Positions 18,058 to 26,373 of a stretch of DNA of 64,000 bases are shown here, piece after piece. The translations under genes were made by a program, and so were the position numbers. The notes under the pieces were generated by a model. It made no database searches, was not told where the DNA came from, and saw only the letters and a list, made by a program, of their open reading frames with translations. The DNA is from [Eubacterium] cellulosolvens LD2006 (lineage in GTDB: Bacteria > Bacillota > Clostridia > Lachnospirales > Lachnospiraceae). The stretch spans positions 62,001 to 126,000 of the forward strand of contig NZ_JHXY01000011.1 in assembly GCF_000621585.1 (NCBI RefSeq), read 5' to 3'. Numbering within the stretch: position 1 is the stretch's first letter; every line of letters begins with the position of its first letter.

Positions 18058-18830
18058 AAGAAGAGCCTCACAATCTTGCTTCCGATCACGACGGTCAGAA
18101 GCATGAACAGTTCACAGTTGCACACAAAATAGCCGGCCAGATCTCCGGTCATGCCGCCGAAGTATTTCATGCAGATACGGTGGTAGTGAAACAGCGCGAC
18201 AAGTGCCGCAAAAACCATGAGAACACCCGTGGTGAGATCCAGGATAAATGCGCAGACGATGAGCACAATAAAAAAGAAAAACAGAAATTCACGGACGACG
18301 TTTTTTCCGGATCTTGTGGAAAAGGCAGCTGCGCTTCCATCCGGATTGGCGCTCGGAAAGGTCACGACGGAGATGCCCGAGAGGCACCGCGAGATGGCAA
18401 ATCCAAGGCAAAGGGAAGGAAGGGCGTGGCGGTACAACTCGGCGGATGCACCGTAGGCCAGAAGCAGATAGACGGCGGCGCGGATTACGGCGAAGGCACC
18501 GACGTGGGAATCTTTGAGGATGCGCAGGCGCTCTTCTGTCGGGCGCCACGAACTTAAGGCGTCGGAGGTGTCCATGAAACCGTCAAAGTGAATGCCGCCG
18601 GTCAGGATCAGCGGAATCGCGATGATGCCGGCCGCGAACAGGGACGGTCCGATATTCAGAATACTGCAGAGGGTGAACCAGAGATATGCAAAGAGACCGA
18701 TCAAAAGGCCGATGAACGGAAAAAAACACAGGGCATAGCGCATACTCTCGTCGTTCCAGACAAACTGGGGCATCGGTATGCGTGAGTACATGGAAAACGC
18801 AACGGCTGCATTTTTCAGGATTCGCTTCAT
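18054..18830 (-). CDS. cobS: Adenosylcobinamide-GDP ribazoletransferase (cobalamin synthase) CobS
   Basis: CobS joins adenosylcobinamide-GDP with alpha-ribazole (phosphate) in the membrane. The 258-residue protein has GGIHFDGFMDTSDAL near 78-92, the metal-binding motif of the family, and five or more hydrophobic segments. It overlaps cobU upstream and the short cobU-like gene downstream by four bases each. Confidence 0.95.
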   Translation of the reverse strand: MKRILKNAAVAFSMYSRIPMPQFVWNDESMRYALCFFPFIGLLIGLFAYLWFTLCSILNIGPSLFAAGIIAIPLILTGGIHFDGFMDTSDALSSWRPTEERLRILKDSHVGAFAVIRAAVYLLLAYGASAELYRHALPSLCLGFAISRCLSGISVVTFPSANPDGSAAAFSTRSGKNVVREFLFFFFIVLIVCAFILDLTTGVLMVFAALVALFHYHRICMKYFGGMTGDLAGYFVCNCELFMLLTVVIGSKIVRLFL

Positions 18831-19360
18831 TTCGTATACTCCTTGATTTTGACCGGAATGCCGTAGACGACTTCCGTCACGGTGTCCGCTTTTTCTCCCA
18901 GCATCCGGTGGATTTCTCCGAGAACTTCCAGATAACGAAGGGTCATGGCGTCATACGCGGTCAGACTTTCGGCGAAGACTTCGCCGGTGACAATATAGAG
19001 GTTACCGGCCTGTTTCATCAGGTGTCGAAGTCCGTCCAGAACAGAGGGGAGGGCATCTTCTCCGCTTCCGGCGGGGCTGAACATTTCGTTAGCCAGAAGG
19101 TTCGGAAGATCCTCGAGAAGAATCGCGGCACCTTTCGGGATTTCAAGGTCCTGCAGACGGACCGGGCATTCGACAGTTCGAAAATCCATACCCGCTCTTC
19201 GCTCCCTGTGCTTTTGGATGCGATCCGCGTTCTCAGAATCCCGTCCTTTTATCATGGTCGCAAGGTAGATGCGATTCGCTGCCTCTGTTTCTTCGCTGAC
19301 CAGCTGTTCTGCGTACGCGGACTTCCCGCTGGCGCTTCCGCCTGTTATCAGATGAATCAT
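18827..19360 (-). CDS. cobU: Adenosylcobinamide kinase / guanylyltransferase CobU
   Basis: The 177-residue protein is full length. The P-loop GGSASGKSAYAEQL is at 7-20, and KHRERRAGMDFRTVECP at 50-66 contains His51, the residue that carries GMP in CobU. VTGEVFAESLTAYD near 125 takes the place of the usual NEVG-type loop. It activates adenosylcobinamide for CobS. The start overlaps the end of cobT by four bases. Confidence 0.94.
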   Translation of the reverse strand: MIHLITGGSASGKSAYAEQLVSEETEAANRIYLATMIKGRDSENADRIQKHRERRAGMDFRTVECPVRLQDLEIPKGAAILLEDLPNLLANEMFSPAGSGEDALPSVLDGLRHLMKQAGNLYIVTGEVFAESLTAYDAMTLRYLEVLGEIHRMLGEKADTVTEVVYGIPVKIKEYTK

Positions 19361-20445
19361 TTCAATTCCTCATATGCTGTGATGTCTTCTTCTTCAAAGG
19401 TGGACATCCGGCGGTAAACTTCGAGCGCCATATCCATGACGGGAAAAAGAACAACCGCTCCGCTTCCCTCTCCCAGACACATATCACAGGTCAGATGCGC
19501 GCTCAGATCCAGTGCTTCGAGGATCATCCGCGCAGCAGGCTCTTTCGAGACATGGGAGGCGATCATATAGTTTCTTGCTTCCGGGCAGAGTCTTGCGGCG
19601 AGAAGTGCCGCTGTGCCGGAGATAAAGCCGTCGATGACGACGGGCATGTGATGCAGAGCTCCGCCGATGAAGACGCCGGCCATGCCGCCGATGTCAAAAC
19701 CTCCGACTTTGGATAAGACGTCGATGGGATCCTCCGGGTCCGGCCGGTGCAGCGCGATGGAGGCGCGGATGACTGACGTCTTCCGGATCAGTCCTTCGGA
19801 GGTAAGCCCCGCGCCCTTTCCGGTCATCACTTCCGGATCTTTTCCGAGTAAAACACTTGAGACAGCGCTGCTGGTCGTGGTGTTTCCGATGCCCATTTCG
19901 CCGGTTGCGAGGACGTGATAACCCTCCGCTTTCTTTTCCCCCGCGAGGCGGATACCGGTTAGGATCGATCGCACAGCTTCGTCTCTTGTCATCGCCGGTT
20001 CTTTCGCCATGTTTTTGGTTCCGTACGCGATTTTCATCTTTCGAAGCGCGGTATCTCTCGCGACGCCGATGTCAACCGGGAGAATATCTGCGCCCGCTTT
20101 TTTGCAGAGGATCGCGGCGCTGGTCCTGCAGGAAAGAAAATTCTCCGCGACAGCCGCGGTGACTTCCTGACCGGTCTGGGTGACCCCCTCTTCGACCACG
20201 CCGTTGTCCGCACAGAGGACGATCAGACATTTCCTTTCGAAGTGCACGTGGTCGCTTCCCTGAATGCCCGCCGCGCGGATCACCAGATCCTCGAGTTTTC
20301 CGAGGCTGTGAAGCGGATGGGCGATGCTGTTCCAACGATCCTGCGCTTTTTTTGCAAATGTAAAATCCGGTGGCGTTACCATCCGGATCATTTCGTTCAG
20401 CTGCTTCTCGTTTTCATTCATAAGATTTCTGCTGGGTGTATTCAT
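19357..20445 (-). CDS. cobT: Nicotinate-nucleotide:dimethylbenzimidazole phosphoribosyltransferase CobT
   Basis: CobT makes the alpha-riboside phosphate of the lower ligand base. The 362-residue protein has CADNGVVEEGVTQTGQEVT at 78-96, GEMGIGNTT at 182-190 and GEGSGAVV at 325-332, with Glu326 as the likely catalytic base. It is the first gene of the cobalamin run. Neither of its two possible starts (20445, or Met9 at 20421) has a clear Shine-Dalgarno sequence, which is odd for the head of a long operon. Confidence 0.94.
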   Translation of the reverse strand: MNTPSRNLMNENEKQLNEMIRMVTPPDFTFAKKAQDRWNSIAHPLHSLGKLEDLVIRAAGIQGSDHVHFERKCLIVLCADNGVVEEGVTQTGQEVTAAVAENFLSCRTSAAILCKKAGADILPVDIGVARDTALRKMKIAYGTKNMAKEPAMTRDEAVRSILTGIRLAGEKKAEGYHVLATGEMGIGNTTTSSAVSSVLLGKDPEVMTGKGAGLTSEGLIRKTSVIRASIALHRPDPEDPIDVLSKVGGFDIGGMAGVFIGGALHHMPVVIDGFISGTAALLAARLCPEARNYMIASHVSKEPAARMILEALDLSAHLTCDMCLGEGSGAVVLFPVMDMALEVYRRMSTFEEEDITAYEELK

Positions 20446-20530
20446 ATATCAATTTTGGAAAAAAGTGGACGACAACGGAACTTCTGCGTATGTTCACGTT
20501 CCTGCGGCCAGTTCCCGATAAACACTGCAA

Positions 20531-20555
20531 CCGGCTGACAGAACATCAGCCGGTG
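20531..20555. repeat. Strong hairpin in the cobT leader
   Basis: ACCGGCTGA and TCAGCCGGT form a perfect 9-bp stem with a 7-base loop, and CTGC/GCAG outside extends it to 13 bp with one bulge. It lies about 75 bases upstream of cobT, inside the predicted leader. It has no T run after it on the minus strand. It could be a transcript-stability element, an attenuator part or the thrC 3' end. Confidence 0.6.
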
Positions 20556-20596
20556 CAGATTGCTACATATTTGACTCGGATTCTTCGAATCCACGA

Positions 20597-20625
20597 TTTA
20601 AAACATGTTCGAACGCATGGTTCAA
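20597..20625 (-). promoter_or_regulatory. Possible promoter of the cobalamin operon
   Basis: On the minus strand TTGAAC (20620-20625) and TTTAAA (20597-20602) are 17 bases apart. The spacer contains the palindrome GTTCGAAC. No other candidate was seen between thrC and cobT. Confidence 0.35.
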
Positions 20626-20679
20626 AACAGGTTCCAATCCCCGGTGATCGGTCTGATTCCGGGACATCGGCTGCGCGGA

Positions 20680-22170
20680 TCAGAGTCCGAGCATCTCCTT
20701 TACTACTGCCTCCATCTCATTCACTTCGGCAACGGTGTTGTGGCGGATCGGGGCGGATTTGATCTCCTCGATGGCCTGCGGCACGTCTACGCCGGAAACC
20801 TCGTGAAGAGCGTCAAACTGCTCAAGATCTGTCATGTTGTCGAACTTGTCGGCATCGATGGCGTGAAGGACGCTTCTCGCGAACTTGTACGGACTTGCTG
20901 TGGAAGCAATTACCGTTGGAAGGCTGTCACTTGTCTCGTTTCTGTATTTGTCGTAAACGCAGGCAGCAACGGCTGTGTGCGGATCGAGAACGTACTTGTC
21001 GCTCTTGTAGATTCTGTCGATGGTCGCCGATACTTCGTTCTCATCGGCAAAAGCACCGTAGAAATCAGCGAGCTGTTTCTTCATATCTTCATCGATCTCG
21101 TATCTTCCGCCCTCGGAGAGGTTCTTCATCAGGCCGGCTGTCTTTGCCGCATCCTTTCCGGAGATCAGGTAGATCAGACGCTCCAGGTTGCTGGATACAA
21201 GGATATCCATGGACGGCGAAGATGTGAGGATGAACGGACGGTTCTTATCATATGCGCCTGTCTGGAAGAAGTCGAAAAGGACTTTGTTCTCGTTGGACGC
21301 GCAGATGAGCTTGTGGATCGGAAGTCCGATCTGTTTCGCATAGTAAGCGGCGAGAATGTTTCCGAAGTTTCCTGTCGGAACGGTCACATTGATCTCGTCT
21401 CCCGCTTTGATCACGCCGTTTCTCACCAGTGTGGCGTAAGCATATACATAGTAAGCGGCCTGCGGTACGAGACGTCCGATATTGATGGAGTTCGCAGAGC
21501 TGAACTGAACGCCCTTGGCATCCATCTCTGCGGCGAGCTCTTTGTTTCCGAAGATTTTCTTAACGCCGGTCTGGGCGTCGTCGAAGTTTCCGCGGATGGC
21601 AACAACGTGTGTGTTTTCACCCTTCTGTGTGCGCATCTGGCGCTCCTGAACCGGGCTTACGCCGTCCTTCGGGAAGAAGACGATGATCTCTGTTCCCGGT
21701 ACATCGGCAAATCCTGCCATAGCGGCTTTTCCGGTATCTCCGGATGTAGCTGTGAGAATGCAGATTTTATTTTTGATATTGTTCTTGCGGGCAGCGGTTG
21801 TCATCAGATACGGAAGAATGGAAAGCGCCATATCCTTGAATGCAATGGTTTTTCCGTGGAAAAGCTCGAGGAAATAAGCGCCGTCCGCGTCCTTGAGAGG
21901 TGCGATCTCCGGCACATCGAACTTGCTGTCATACGCATGATCGATGCAATATCTCAGCTCTTCTTCCGTGTAATCCGTGAGGAAAAGGGACATTACTTCG
22001 TATGCCACATCACGGTAATTCATCTTCGCAAGGTCATCAAGTGAGCAACCAAGCTTCGGGAATGCCTCCGGAATGTAAAGTCCACCGTCTGCTGCAAGTC
22101 CGTTCAGAACTGCTTTGGAAGCAGGAACTCCGTTCTCTGCGCCCCTTGTGCTGCTGTATAAAATCTGCAT
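20680..22170 (-). CDS. thrC: Threonine synthase
   Basis: ThrC converts O-phosphohomoserine to threonine with PLP. The start MQILYSSTRG is preceded by AGGAGG; an upstream in-frame extension has no ribosome site. The protein has 496 residues. HGKTIAFKDMALS at 105-117 contains the PLP lysine (Lys112), and TATSGDTGKAAMAGFADV follows near 145. LVPQAAYYVYAYATL and VTVPTGNFGNILAAYYAKQ match the long (yeast/E. coli) type of the enzyme. Confidence 0.95.
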   Translation of the reverse strand: MQILYSSTRGAENGVPASKAVLNGLAADGGLYIPEAFPKLGCSLDDLAKMNYRDVAYEVMSLFLTDYTEEELRYCIDHAYDSKFDVPEIAPLKDADGAYFLELFHGKTIAFKDMALSILPYLMTTAARKNNIKNKICILTATSGDTGKAAMAGFADVPGTEIIVFFPKDGVSPVQERQMRTQKGENTHVVAIRGNFDDAQTGVKKIFGNKELAAEMDAKGVQFSSANSINIGRLVPQAAYYVYAYATLVRNGVIKAGDEINVTVPTGNFGNILAAYYAKQIGLPIHKLICASNENKVLFDFFQTGAYDKNRPFILTSSPSMDILVSSNLERLIYLISGKDAAKTAGLMKNLSEGGRYEIDEDMKKQLADFYGAFADENEVSATIDRIYKSDKYVLDPHTAVAACVYDKYRNETSDSLPTVIASTASPYKFARSVLHAIDADKFDNMTDLEQFDALHEVSGVDVPQAIEEIKSAPIRHNTVAEVNEMEAVVKEMLGL

Positions 22171-22200
22171 GAAATACTTCCTCCTGTAAAAATTACTGCT

Positions 22201-22242
22201 CCGCAGGGTCTGCGGTCTATTTGTTATCGCTTTAAAGCGATA
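22201..22242. promoter_or_regulatory. Perfect 18-bp palindrome and small hairpin in the thrC leader
   Basis: TATCGCTTTAAAGCGATA (22225-22242) is a perfect palindrome placed about five bases after the predicted transcription start. CCGCAG/CTGCGG with a three-base loop (22201-22215) follows it. The palindrome could be an operator or a leader hairpin. Confidence 0.6.
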
Positions 22243-22253
22243 CATTGCGTATT

Positions 22254-22259
22254 ATTATA
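22254..22259 (-). promoter_or_regulatory. Extended -10 box of thrC
   Basis: TATAAT on the minus strand is preceded by TGT, forming an extended -10 element; the matching -35 region (TAGTCT) is poor. It is 84 bases upstream of the thrC start. Confidence 0.45.
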
Positions 22260-22290
22260 ACATACCGTCTCCGAAAAGACTACGGATGAT

Positions 22291-23952
22291 TTACCGGTTA
22301 TTGATGGAAGTTACGAGGGCATCGATGGATGCGCGGATAATATCCGCATCCACGCCGGCTCCCCATGCGGAGCTTCCGTCCGGCTTTGTAATGCCCACAT
22401 AGGCGATGGCTTTGGAACTGGAGCTCTTGGCAAGGGCGTGCTCCTGATAAGTATCCAGTTCATATTCGAAGTCAAAAGCACTCTTCAGTGCATTGCTTAC
22501 GGAATCAAGACGGCCGTTGCCCTCTGCCACACAGTCGATCCAGTCGCCGTCTCCGTATTTCGCGTGGACAGTTGCCTCGATGCGGCCCTCGTCCAGCTGG
22601 CGGAAATGCACACCGTTGACACTGAGAGGCTCTTTGACATTCTCGAATTTCTGCTTGAAGAGACTGAAGATCTCGTCCGGTTTGAGTTCCTTGTGAAGAT
22701 GATCGGACAGATCCTTTGCGGCATAGCCCATGGCCTCGCGCATTTTTTTCGGAAGCATCAGATCATAATTGGCCTCGAGAATGTAGCCGACGCCGCCCTT
22801 TCCGGACTGACTGTTGATACGGATGACATCTGCGTCGTAGTTTCTGCCGATATCGGTCGGATCGATCGGAAGGTAAGGAACGGTCCAGTGATCCGGATCC
22901 TCTGTCTCGATCCAGCGCATTCCCTTCGCGATGGCATCCTGATGGGAACCGGAGAAGGCTGCAAAGACAAGAGCTCCGCAGTACGGGCTTCTCGGATTGA
23001 CATCCATGCCGGTGTAGTTCTCGTATTTAGAGCAGATGTCCGGCATATCGTTGAAGTTCAGTTCCGGATCCGTTCCCTGCATATAGAGGTTCATGCCGAG
23101 CGTGATGATATCCACGTTACCCGTGCGCTCTCCGTTTCCGAACAGAGTTCCCTCAACACGATCCGCTCCTGCCAGAACGCCGAGCTCTGCGTCGCTGACG
23201 CCGCAGCCTCTGTCGTTGTGCGGATGAAGCGACAGAACCACATTCTCTCTGTATTTCAGATTCTTGCTCATATACTCGATCTGACTCGCGTAGACATGCG
23301 GCATGGAGAGCTCAACCGTACTGGGCAGGTTGATGATAGCCTTTCTGTCGGCTGTCGGTTTCCATACATCCAGAACCGCGTTGCAGACCTCCAGCGCGTA
23401 CTCCGGTTCTGTTCCTGTGAAACTCTCAGGGCTGTACTCAAAGCGGTAGTTCTCTCCCGCCTCGTCGGTCAGTTTCTGAAGAAGCTTCGCGCCCTCAACG
23501 GCGATCTGCTTGATCTCCTCTTTATCCTTCTGGAATACCTGCTGTCTCTGTGCGAAGGATGTGGAATTGTAGACGTGCACGATGGCGTTTTTGCATCCCT
23601 CCAGTGCCTCGAAGGTTTTCTTGATGATATGCTCTCTGGCCTGTGTCAGTACCTGAACCGTCACGTCGTCCGGAATCAGATTCTCTTCGATCAGTCTGCG
23701 GAGGAAGACGTACTCGGTCTCGGAAGCGGCCGGGAAACCGACCTCGATCTCTTTGAAACCAACTTCACAGAGCATTTTGAAGAATTCAATTTTGGTGTCG
23801 AGGTCCATCGGAATTACCAGAGCCTGGTTTCCGTCACGAAGGTCTACGCTGCACCATACCGGTGCCTTCTCGATATGATCCTTCTGTGCCCACTCGGTGT
23901 ATCCCTCCGGAGCCGGATAATACTGTCTCATGTACTTCTTGAAATTCATCAT
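22291..23952 (-). CDS. leuA: 2-isopropylmalate synthase
   Basis: LeuA condenses 2-oxoisovalerate and acetyl-CoA, the first step of leucine synthesis. The start MMNFKKYMRQYYPAPEGY is the first ATG after GAGGAGG. The 553-residue protein has VDLRDGNQALV near 35, LHPHNDRGCGVSDAELG near 220-236 and a C-terminal regulatory domain (about 430-550). It belongs to the long LeuA2 form found in yeast and actinobacteria. A tRNA-dependent T-box leader lies upstream, and the leuC/leuD genes are 7 kb away. Confidence 0.95.
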   Translation of the reverse strand: MMNFKKYMRQYYPAPEGYTEWAQKDHIEKAPVWCSVDLRDGNQALVIPMDLDTKIEFFKMLCEVGFKEIEVGFPAASETEYVFLRRLIEENLIPDDVTVQVLTQAREHIIKKTFEALEGCKNAIVHVYNSTSFAQRQQVFQKDKEEIKQIAVEGAKLLQKLTDEAGENYRFEYSPESFTGTEPEYALEVCNAVLDVWKPTADRKAIINLPSTVELSMPHVYASQIEYMSKNLKYRENVVLSLHPHNDRGCGVSDAELGVLAGADRVEGTLFGNGERTGNVDIITLGMNLYMQGTDPELNFNDMPDICSKYENYTGMDVNPRSPYCGALVFAAFSGSHQDAIAKGMRWIETEDPDHWTVPYLPIDPTDIGRNYDADVIRINSQSGKGGVGYILEANYDLMLPKKMREAMGYAAKDLSDHLHKELKPDEIFSLFKQKFENVKEPLSVNGVHFRQLDEGRIEATVHAKYGDGDWIDCVAEGNGRLDSVSNALKSAFDFEYELDTYQEHALAKSSSSKAIAYVGITKPDGSSAWGAGVDADIIRASIDALVTSINNR

Positions 23953-23986
23953 TGGTGTGTGTCCTCCTCTATTACAAATATAAAAG

Positions 23987-24073
23987 AATGTCGCTTGCGA
24001 CATTTTCGCGCCAATCGCGGATGCGCGTTCCCGGGATGTGATTTTGTGTCATAGAAATTCCGGAGGAATTTCC
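23987..24073. repeat. Mosaic intergenic repeat, copy A (inside the leuA leader)
   Basis: Module 1, AATGTCGCTTGCGACATT (23987-24004), is a palindrome. Module 3, GAAATTCCGGAGGAATTTCC (24054-24073), is a near-perfect inverted repeat. Both modules recur elsewhere in the window. This copy lies between the T-box terminator and the leuA ribosome site. Confidence 0.7.
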
Positions 24074-24080
24074 TAAAACA

Positions 24081-24393
24081 TAAAAAAACCTACATCTCTT
24101 CCTGCTTTGAAAGAGACGTAGGATCATCTACGCGGTACCACTCTTCTTCACGAATCCTCGTGCTCTCATGGATACTATCTGCAAAAAAGGCAGATGGTAT
24201 ATCCTGCTCCTGTAACGGTGAGCATCCGTCTGCGTCTACTGAACCACACTTCTTAAAAAAGAAAAAATGATCGTTCGGGCAGCCACTCGGAGGGGAGTTC
24301 CATCTGCATCTTCTACTGTTTCGCACCGGCCAACAGCTCTCTGGATTCGGAATACATATGTACTGATCCTCGTCATCGTATTTAACTTTATTC
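24081..24393 (-). ncRNA. T-box leader of leuA (tRNA-Leu responsive)
   Basis: The T-box sequence GAGTGGTACCGCG is at 24131-24143 on the minus strand. It is followed by a terminator whose 12-bp stem (CCTACATCTCTT and AAGAGACGTAGG) precedes a run of seven T (24081-24122). Upstream, AGAGAGCTGTTGG and CCGGTGCGAAACAG look like the distal stem I loop. GGAACTCC at about 24294-24301 contains a CUC leucine codon in the expected specifier position. Uncharged tRNA-Leu should therefore allow read-through into leuA. The exact specifier was judged by eye and not folded. Confidence 0.85.
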
Positions 24394-24422
24394 AACATAG
24401 CATTAAATTCAATAAAAGTCAA
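24394..24422 (-). promoter_or_regulatory. Promoter of the leuA transcript
   Basis: TTGACT (24417-24422) and TATGTT (24394-24399) are 17 bases apart, with TGC before the -10 box. The -35 box lies inside the 3' arm of the upstream terminator hairpin. Confidence 0.7.
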
Positions 24423-24461
24423 CCGTCGCCATGCTTATTTTTCAGCAGACGACGGTTGACC
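24414..24461 (-). terminator. Terminator of the symporter gene
   Basis: GTCAACCGTCG and CGACGGTTGAC form a perfect 11-bp stem, followed on the minus strand by TTTTATT. The 3' arm supplies the -35 box of the leuA promoter. Confidence 0.75.
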
Positions 24462-24501
24462 TTAAATTTTTCTGTGAATGTGTTATTTCTGATCCACGGA
24501 A

Positions 24502-26034
24502 TTATTTCGCTTTCTTCATCTCGTCAAAGACAGCTGTGACTTCTTTGGAAGGCGCAGGTGTGATCAGGCTGACGATGATGTTTACGAGAAATGCCACGAT
24601 GAATGCCGGAAGCAGCTCGTAAATATCCCACACTCCGCCAAGGGTGCGGATCGCGAATTTCCATACGAAGATCATGATTCCACCGCTGAGCATTCCGAAG
24701 AGGGCTCCCCACATATTGGAGCGTCTCCAGAACAGAGCAAGAAGAACGACCGGACCGAAGGCCGCGCCGAATCCCGCCCAGGCAAAGGATACAATGCCGA
24801 AGACGGAGCTGTCAGGATTCCATGCGATCGCAATGCCGATGACAGCGATGATCAGAAGGCTGACTCTCGCTACTTTCAGAAGTGTCTTCTCGGCGATCTC
24901 CATGTGGAAGAACTCATGAATGATGTTCTCGGATACCGAGGAGGACGCAGCCAGAAGCTGGGAATCCGCGGTGGACATGGTAGCTGCGAGAATTCCGGAA
25001 AGAACGATACCTGCGGCAACTGCAAGAGGTACGTTGTGTCGGCTCATAACATCGGCGATCTTTACGATGATCGTCTCGGAACCGGAGCCCTGCAGGGAAA
25101 CAATGCTTCCTGCCTTAGACATGGCCAGTCCGACAATACCGATCAGGATGGCAATGCCCATGGAAAGAACAACCCAGATGGATGCGACTCTTCTGGAAGT
25201 TTTCAGTTTGTTCTCGTCCTCGATCGCCATGAAGCGAAGAAGGATGTGAGGCATTCCGAAGTAGCCAAGACCCCATGCCAGAGTGGAGATCACTGTGATG
25301 AAGCCGTATCCTGCGGCTTTTCCTGTCTCCGGGTTAAAGGTCGAGCTAAAACTCAGGTAGCCCGGAAGGGATTTCGCGTTCTCGACAACCGCTCCTACTC
25401 CGCCGGCATTCTGGATACCGAACAGAAGGATGATGATCAGAGCCAGTGTCATAACGATACTCTGAATGAAATCCGTAAGGCTGGCTGCGAGGAAACCTCC
25501 GGTCATGGTGTAGGCGATGATGACAATGGCACTGACGATCATCGCGATGTGATACTGTACACCGAACAGACTGGAGAACAGTTTTCCGCAGGCCGCGAAG
25601 CCGGATCCTGTGTATGGGATAAAGAAAACGATGATAATGAAGGCACCGATCATCATCAGCACGCGGCGTTTATCACCGTAACGGTCGGAGAAGAAATCCG
25701 GAATCGTGATCGATCCTGTTCTTGCTGTGTAGCGTCGGATTCTCTTGGCTACCAAAAGCCAGTTCAGGTAGGTGCCGACAGCAAGTCCGATGGCTGTCCA
25801 GCCTACATCCGCCAGACCGGTCAGATAAGCCAGACCCGGAAGTCCCATCAGAAGATAGGAACTCATATCGGAAGCCTCCGCGCTCATGGCCGTAACCAGC
25901 GGACCGAGCTTTCTGCCTCCGAGGTAAAAATCACTTACAGTTTCATTCTGCTTTGCGTAAAGAAAGCCGATAATCAGCATTCCCAGCAGATAGACGATCA
26001 TGGAAACCATGATCAGCATCTGTGCACTTGTCAT
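24502..26034 (-). CDS. putP: Sodium/proline symporter (PutP-type)
   Basis: This 510-residue integral membrane protein of the sodium:solute symporter family has about 13 hydrophobic segments. AEASDMSSYLLMGLPGLAYL near residues 51-70 is the sodium-binding segment characteristic of PutP. GYFGMPHILLRFMAI near 254 and TMSTADSQLLAASS near 343 are also typical. Proline is the most likely substrate; pantothenate (PanF) carriers are the nearest alternative. It is a single gene with its own promoter and terminator. Confidence 0.88.
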   Translation of the reverse strand: MTSAQMLIMVSMIVYLLGMLIIGFLYAKQNETVSDFYLGGRKLGPLVTAMSAEASDMSSYLLMGLPGLAYLTGLADVGWTAIGLAVGTYLNWLLVAKRIRRYTARTGSITIPDFFSDRYGDKRRVLMMIGAFIIIVFFIPYTGSGFAACGKLFSSLFGVQYHIAMIVSAIVIIAYTMTGGFLAASLTDFIQSIVMTLALIIILLFGIQNAGGVGAVVENAKSLPGYLSFSSTFNPETGKAAGYGFITVISTLAWGLGYFGMPHILLRFMAIEDENKLKTSRRVASIWVVLSMGIAILIGIVGLAMSKAGSIVSLQGSGSETIIVKIADVMSRHNVPLAVAAGIVLSGILAATMSTADSQLLAASSSVSENIIHEFFHMEIAEKTLLKVARVSLLIIAVIGIAIAWNPDSSVFGIVSFAWAGFGAAFGPVVLLALFWRRSNMWGALFGMLSGGIMIFVWKFAIRTLGGVWDIYELLPAFIVAFLVNIIVSLITPAPSKEVTAVFDEMKKAK

Positions 26035-26197
26035 ACATTTTCCCTCATTTCCTGTTTCATTTACTATTAACTGATTTCAATGTCATGAGACATCTCGCCG
26101 AATTGTTCTACCCCACAGGGCGCGTCGTTCCGATCTGAACCGGTTCCCCGGAAGGTATACCGAATGAATTCGATGTAAATTCAGCCTATTGTTGTAG

Positions 26198-26226
26198 AGT
26201 TTAGCACATTAACGTGAAAAAAACAA
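26198..26226 (-). promoter_or_regulatory. Probable putP promoter
   Basis: On the minus strand TTGTTT (26221-26226) and TAAACT (26198-26203) are 17 bases apart, with TGTGC before the -10 box. Confidence 0.45.
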
Positions 26227-26295
26227 CGTCACAGGGCGAAATTGTATAGAATGAAATACAAAGCGGGATATTCCGCTCCTGTTTGACTCTTCTGT

Positions 26296-26325
26296 TTGGA
26301 GATGACGTCGGATTCGTGTTATTTT
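26296..26325 (+). promoter_or_regulatory. Possible promoter of the ABC exporter operon
   Basis: TTGGAG (26296-26301) and TATTTT (26320-26325) are 18 bases apart, with TGT before the -10 box. Confidence 0.35.
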
Positions 26326-26373
26326 ATCTTATAGAAACTACAGGTAATAAAAATACTGAAAGGTGTGACGAAA

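Larger units (their letters stand above)
26035..26373. other. Divergent intergenic region between putP and the ABC exporter
   Basis: Two divergent promoters can be proposed, both annotated. Nothing else is recognisable in the remainder. Confidence 0.5.

Noticed and set aside
20446-20680. Possible cobalamin riboswitch upstream of cobT
   Set aside because: No B12-box or receptor core could be matched by eye; only hairpins were found.
20605-22044. Long plus-strand frame opposite thrC
   Set aside because: Mirror of the thrC coding sequence; no ribosome site or recognised domain.
22438-24054. Long plus-strand frame opposite leuA
   Set aside because: It is the antisense of leuA codons and has no motif.
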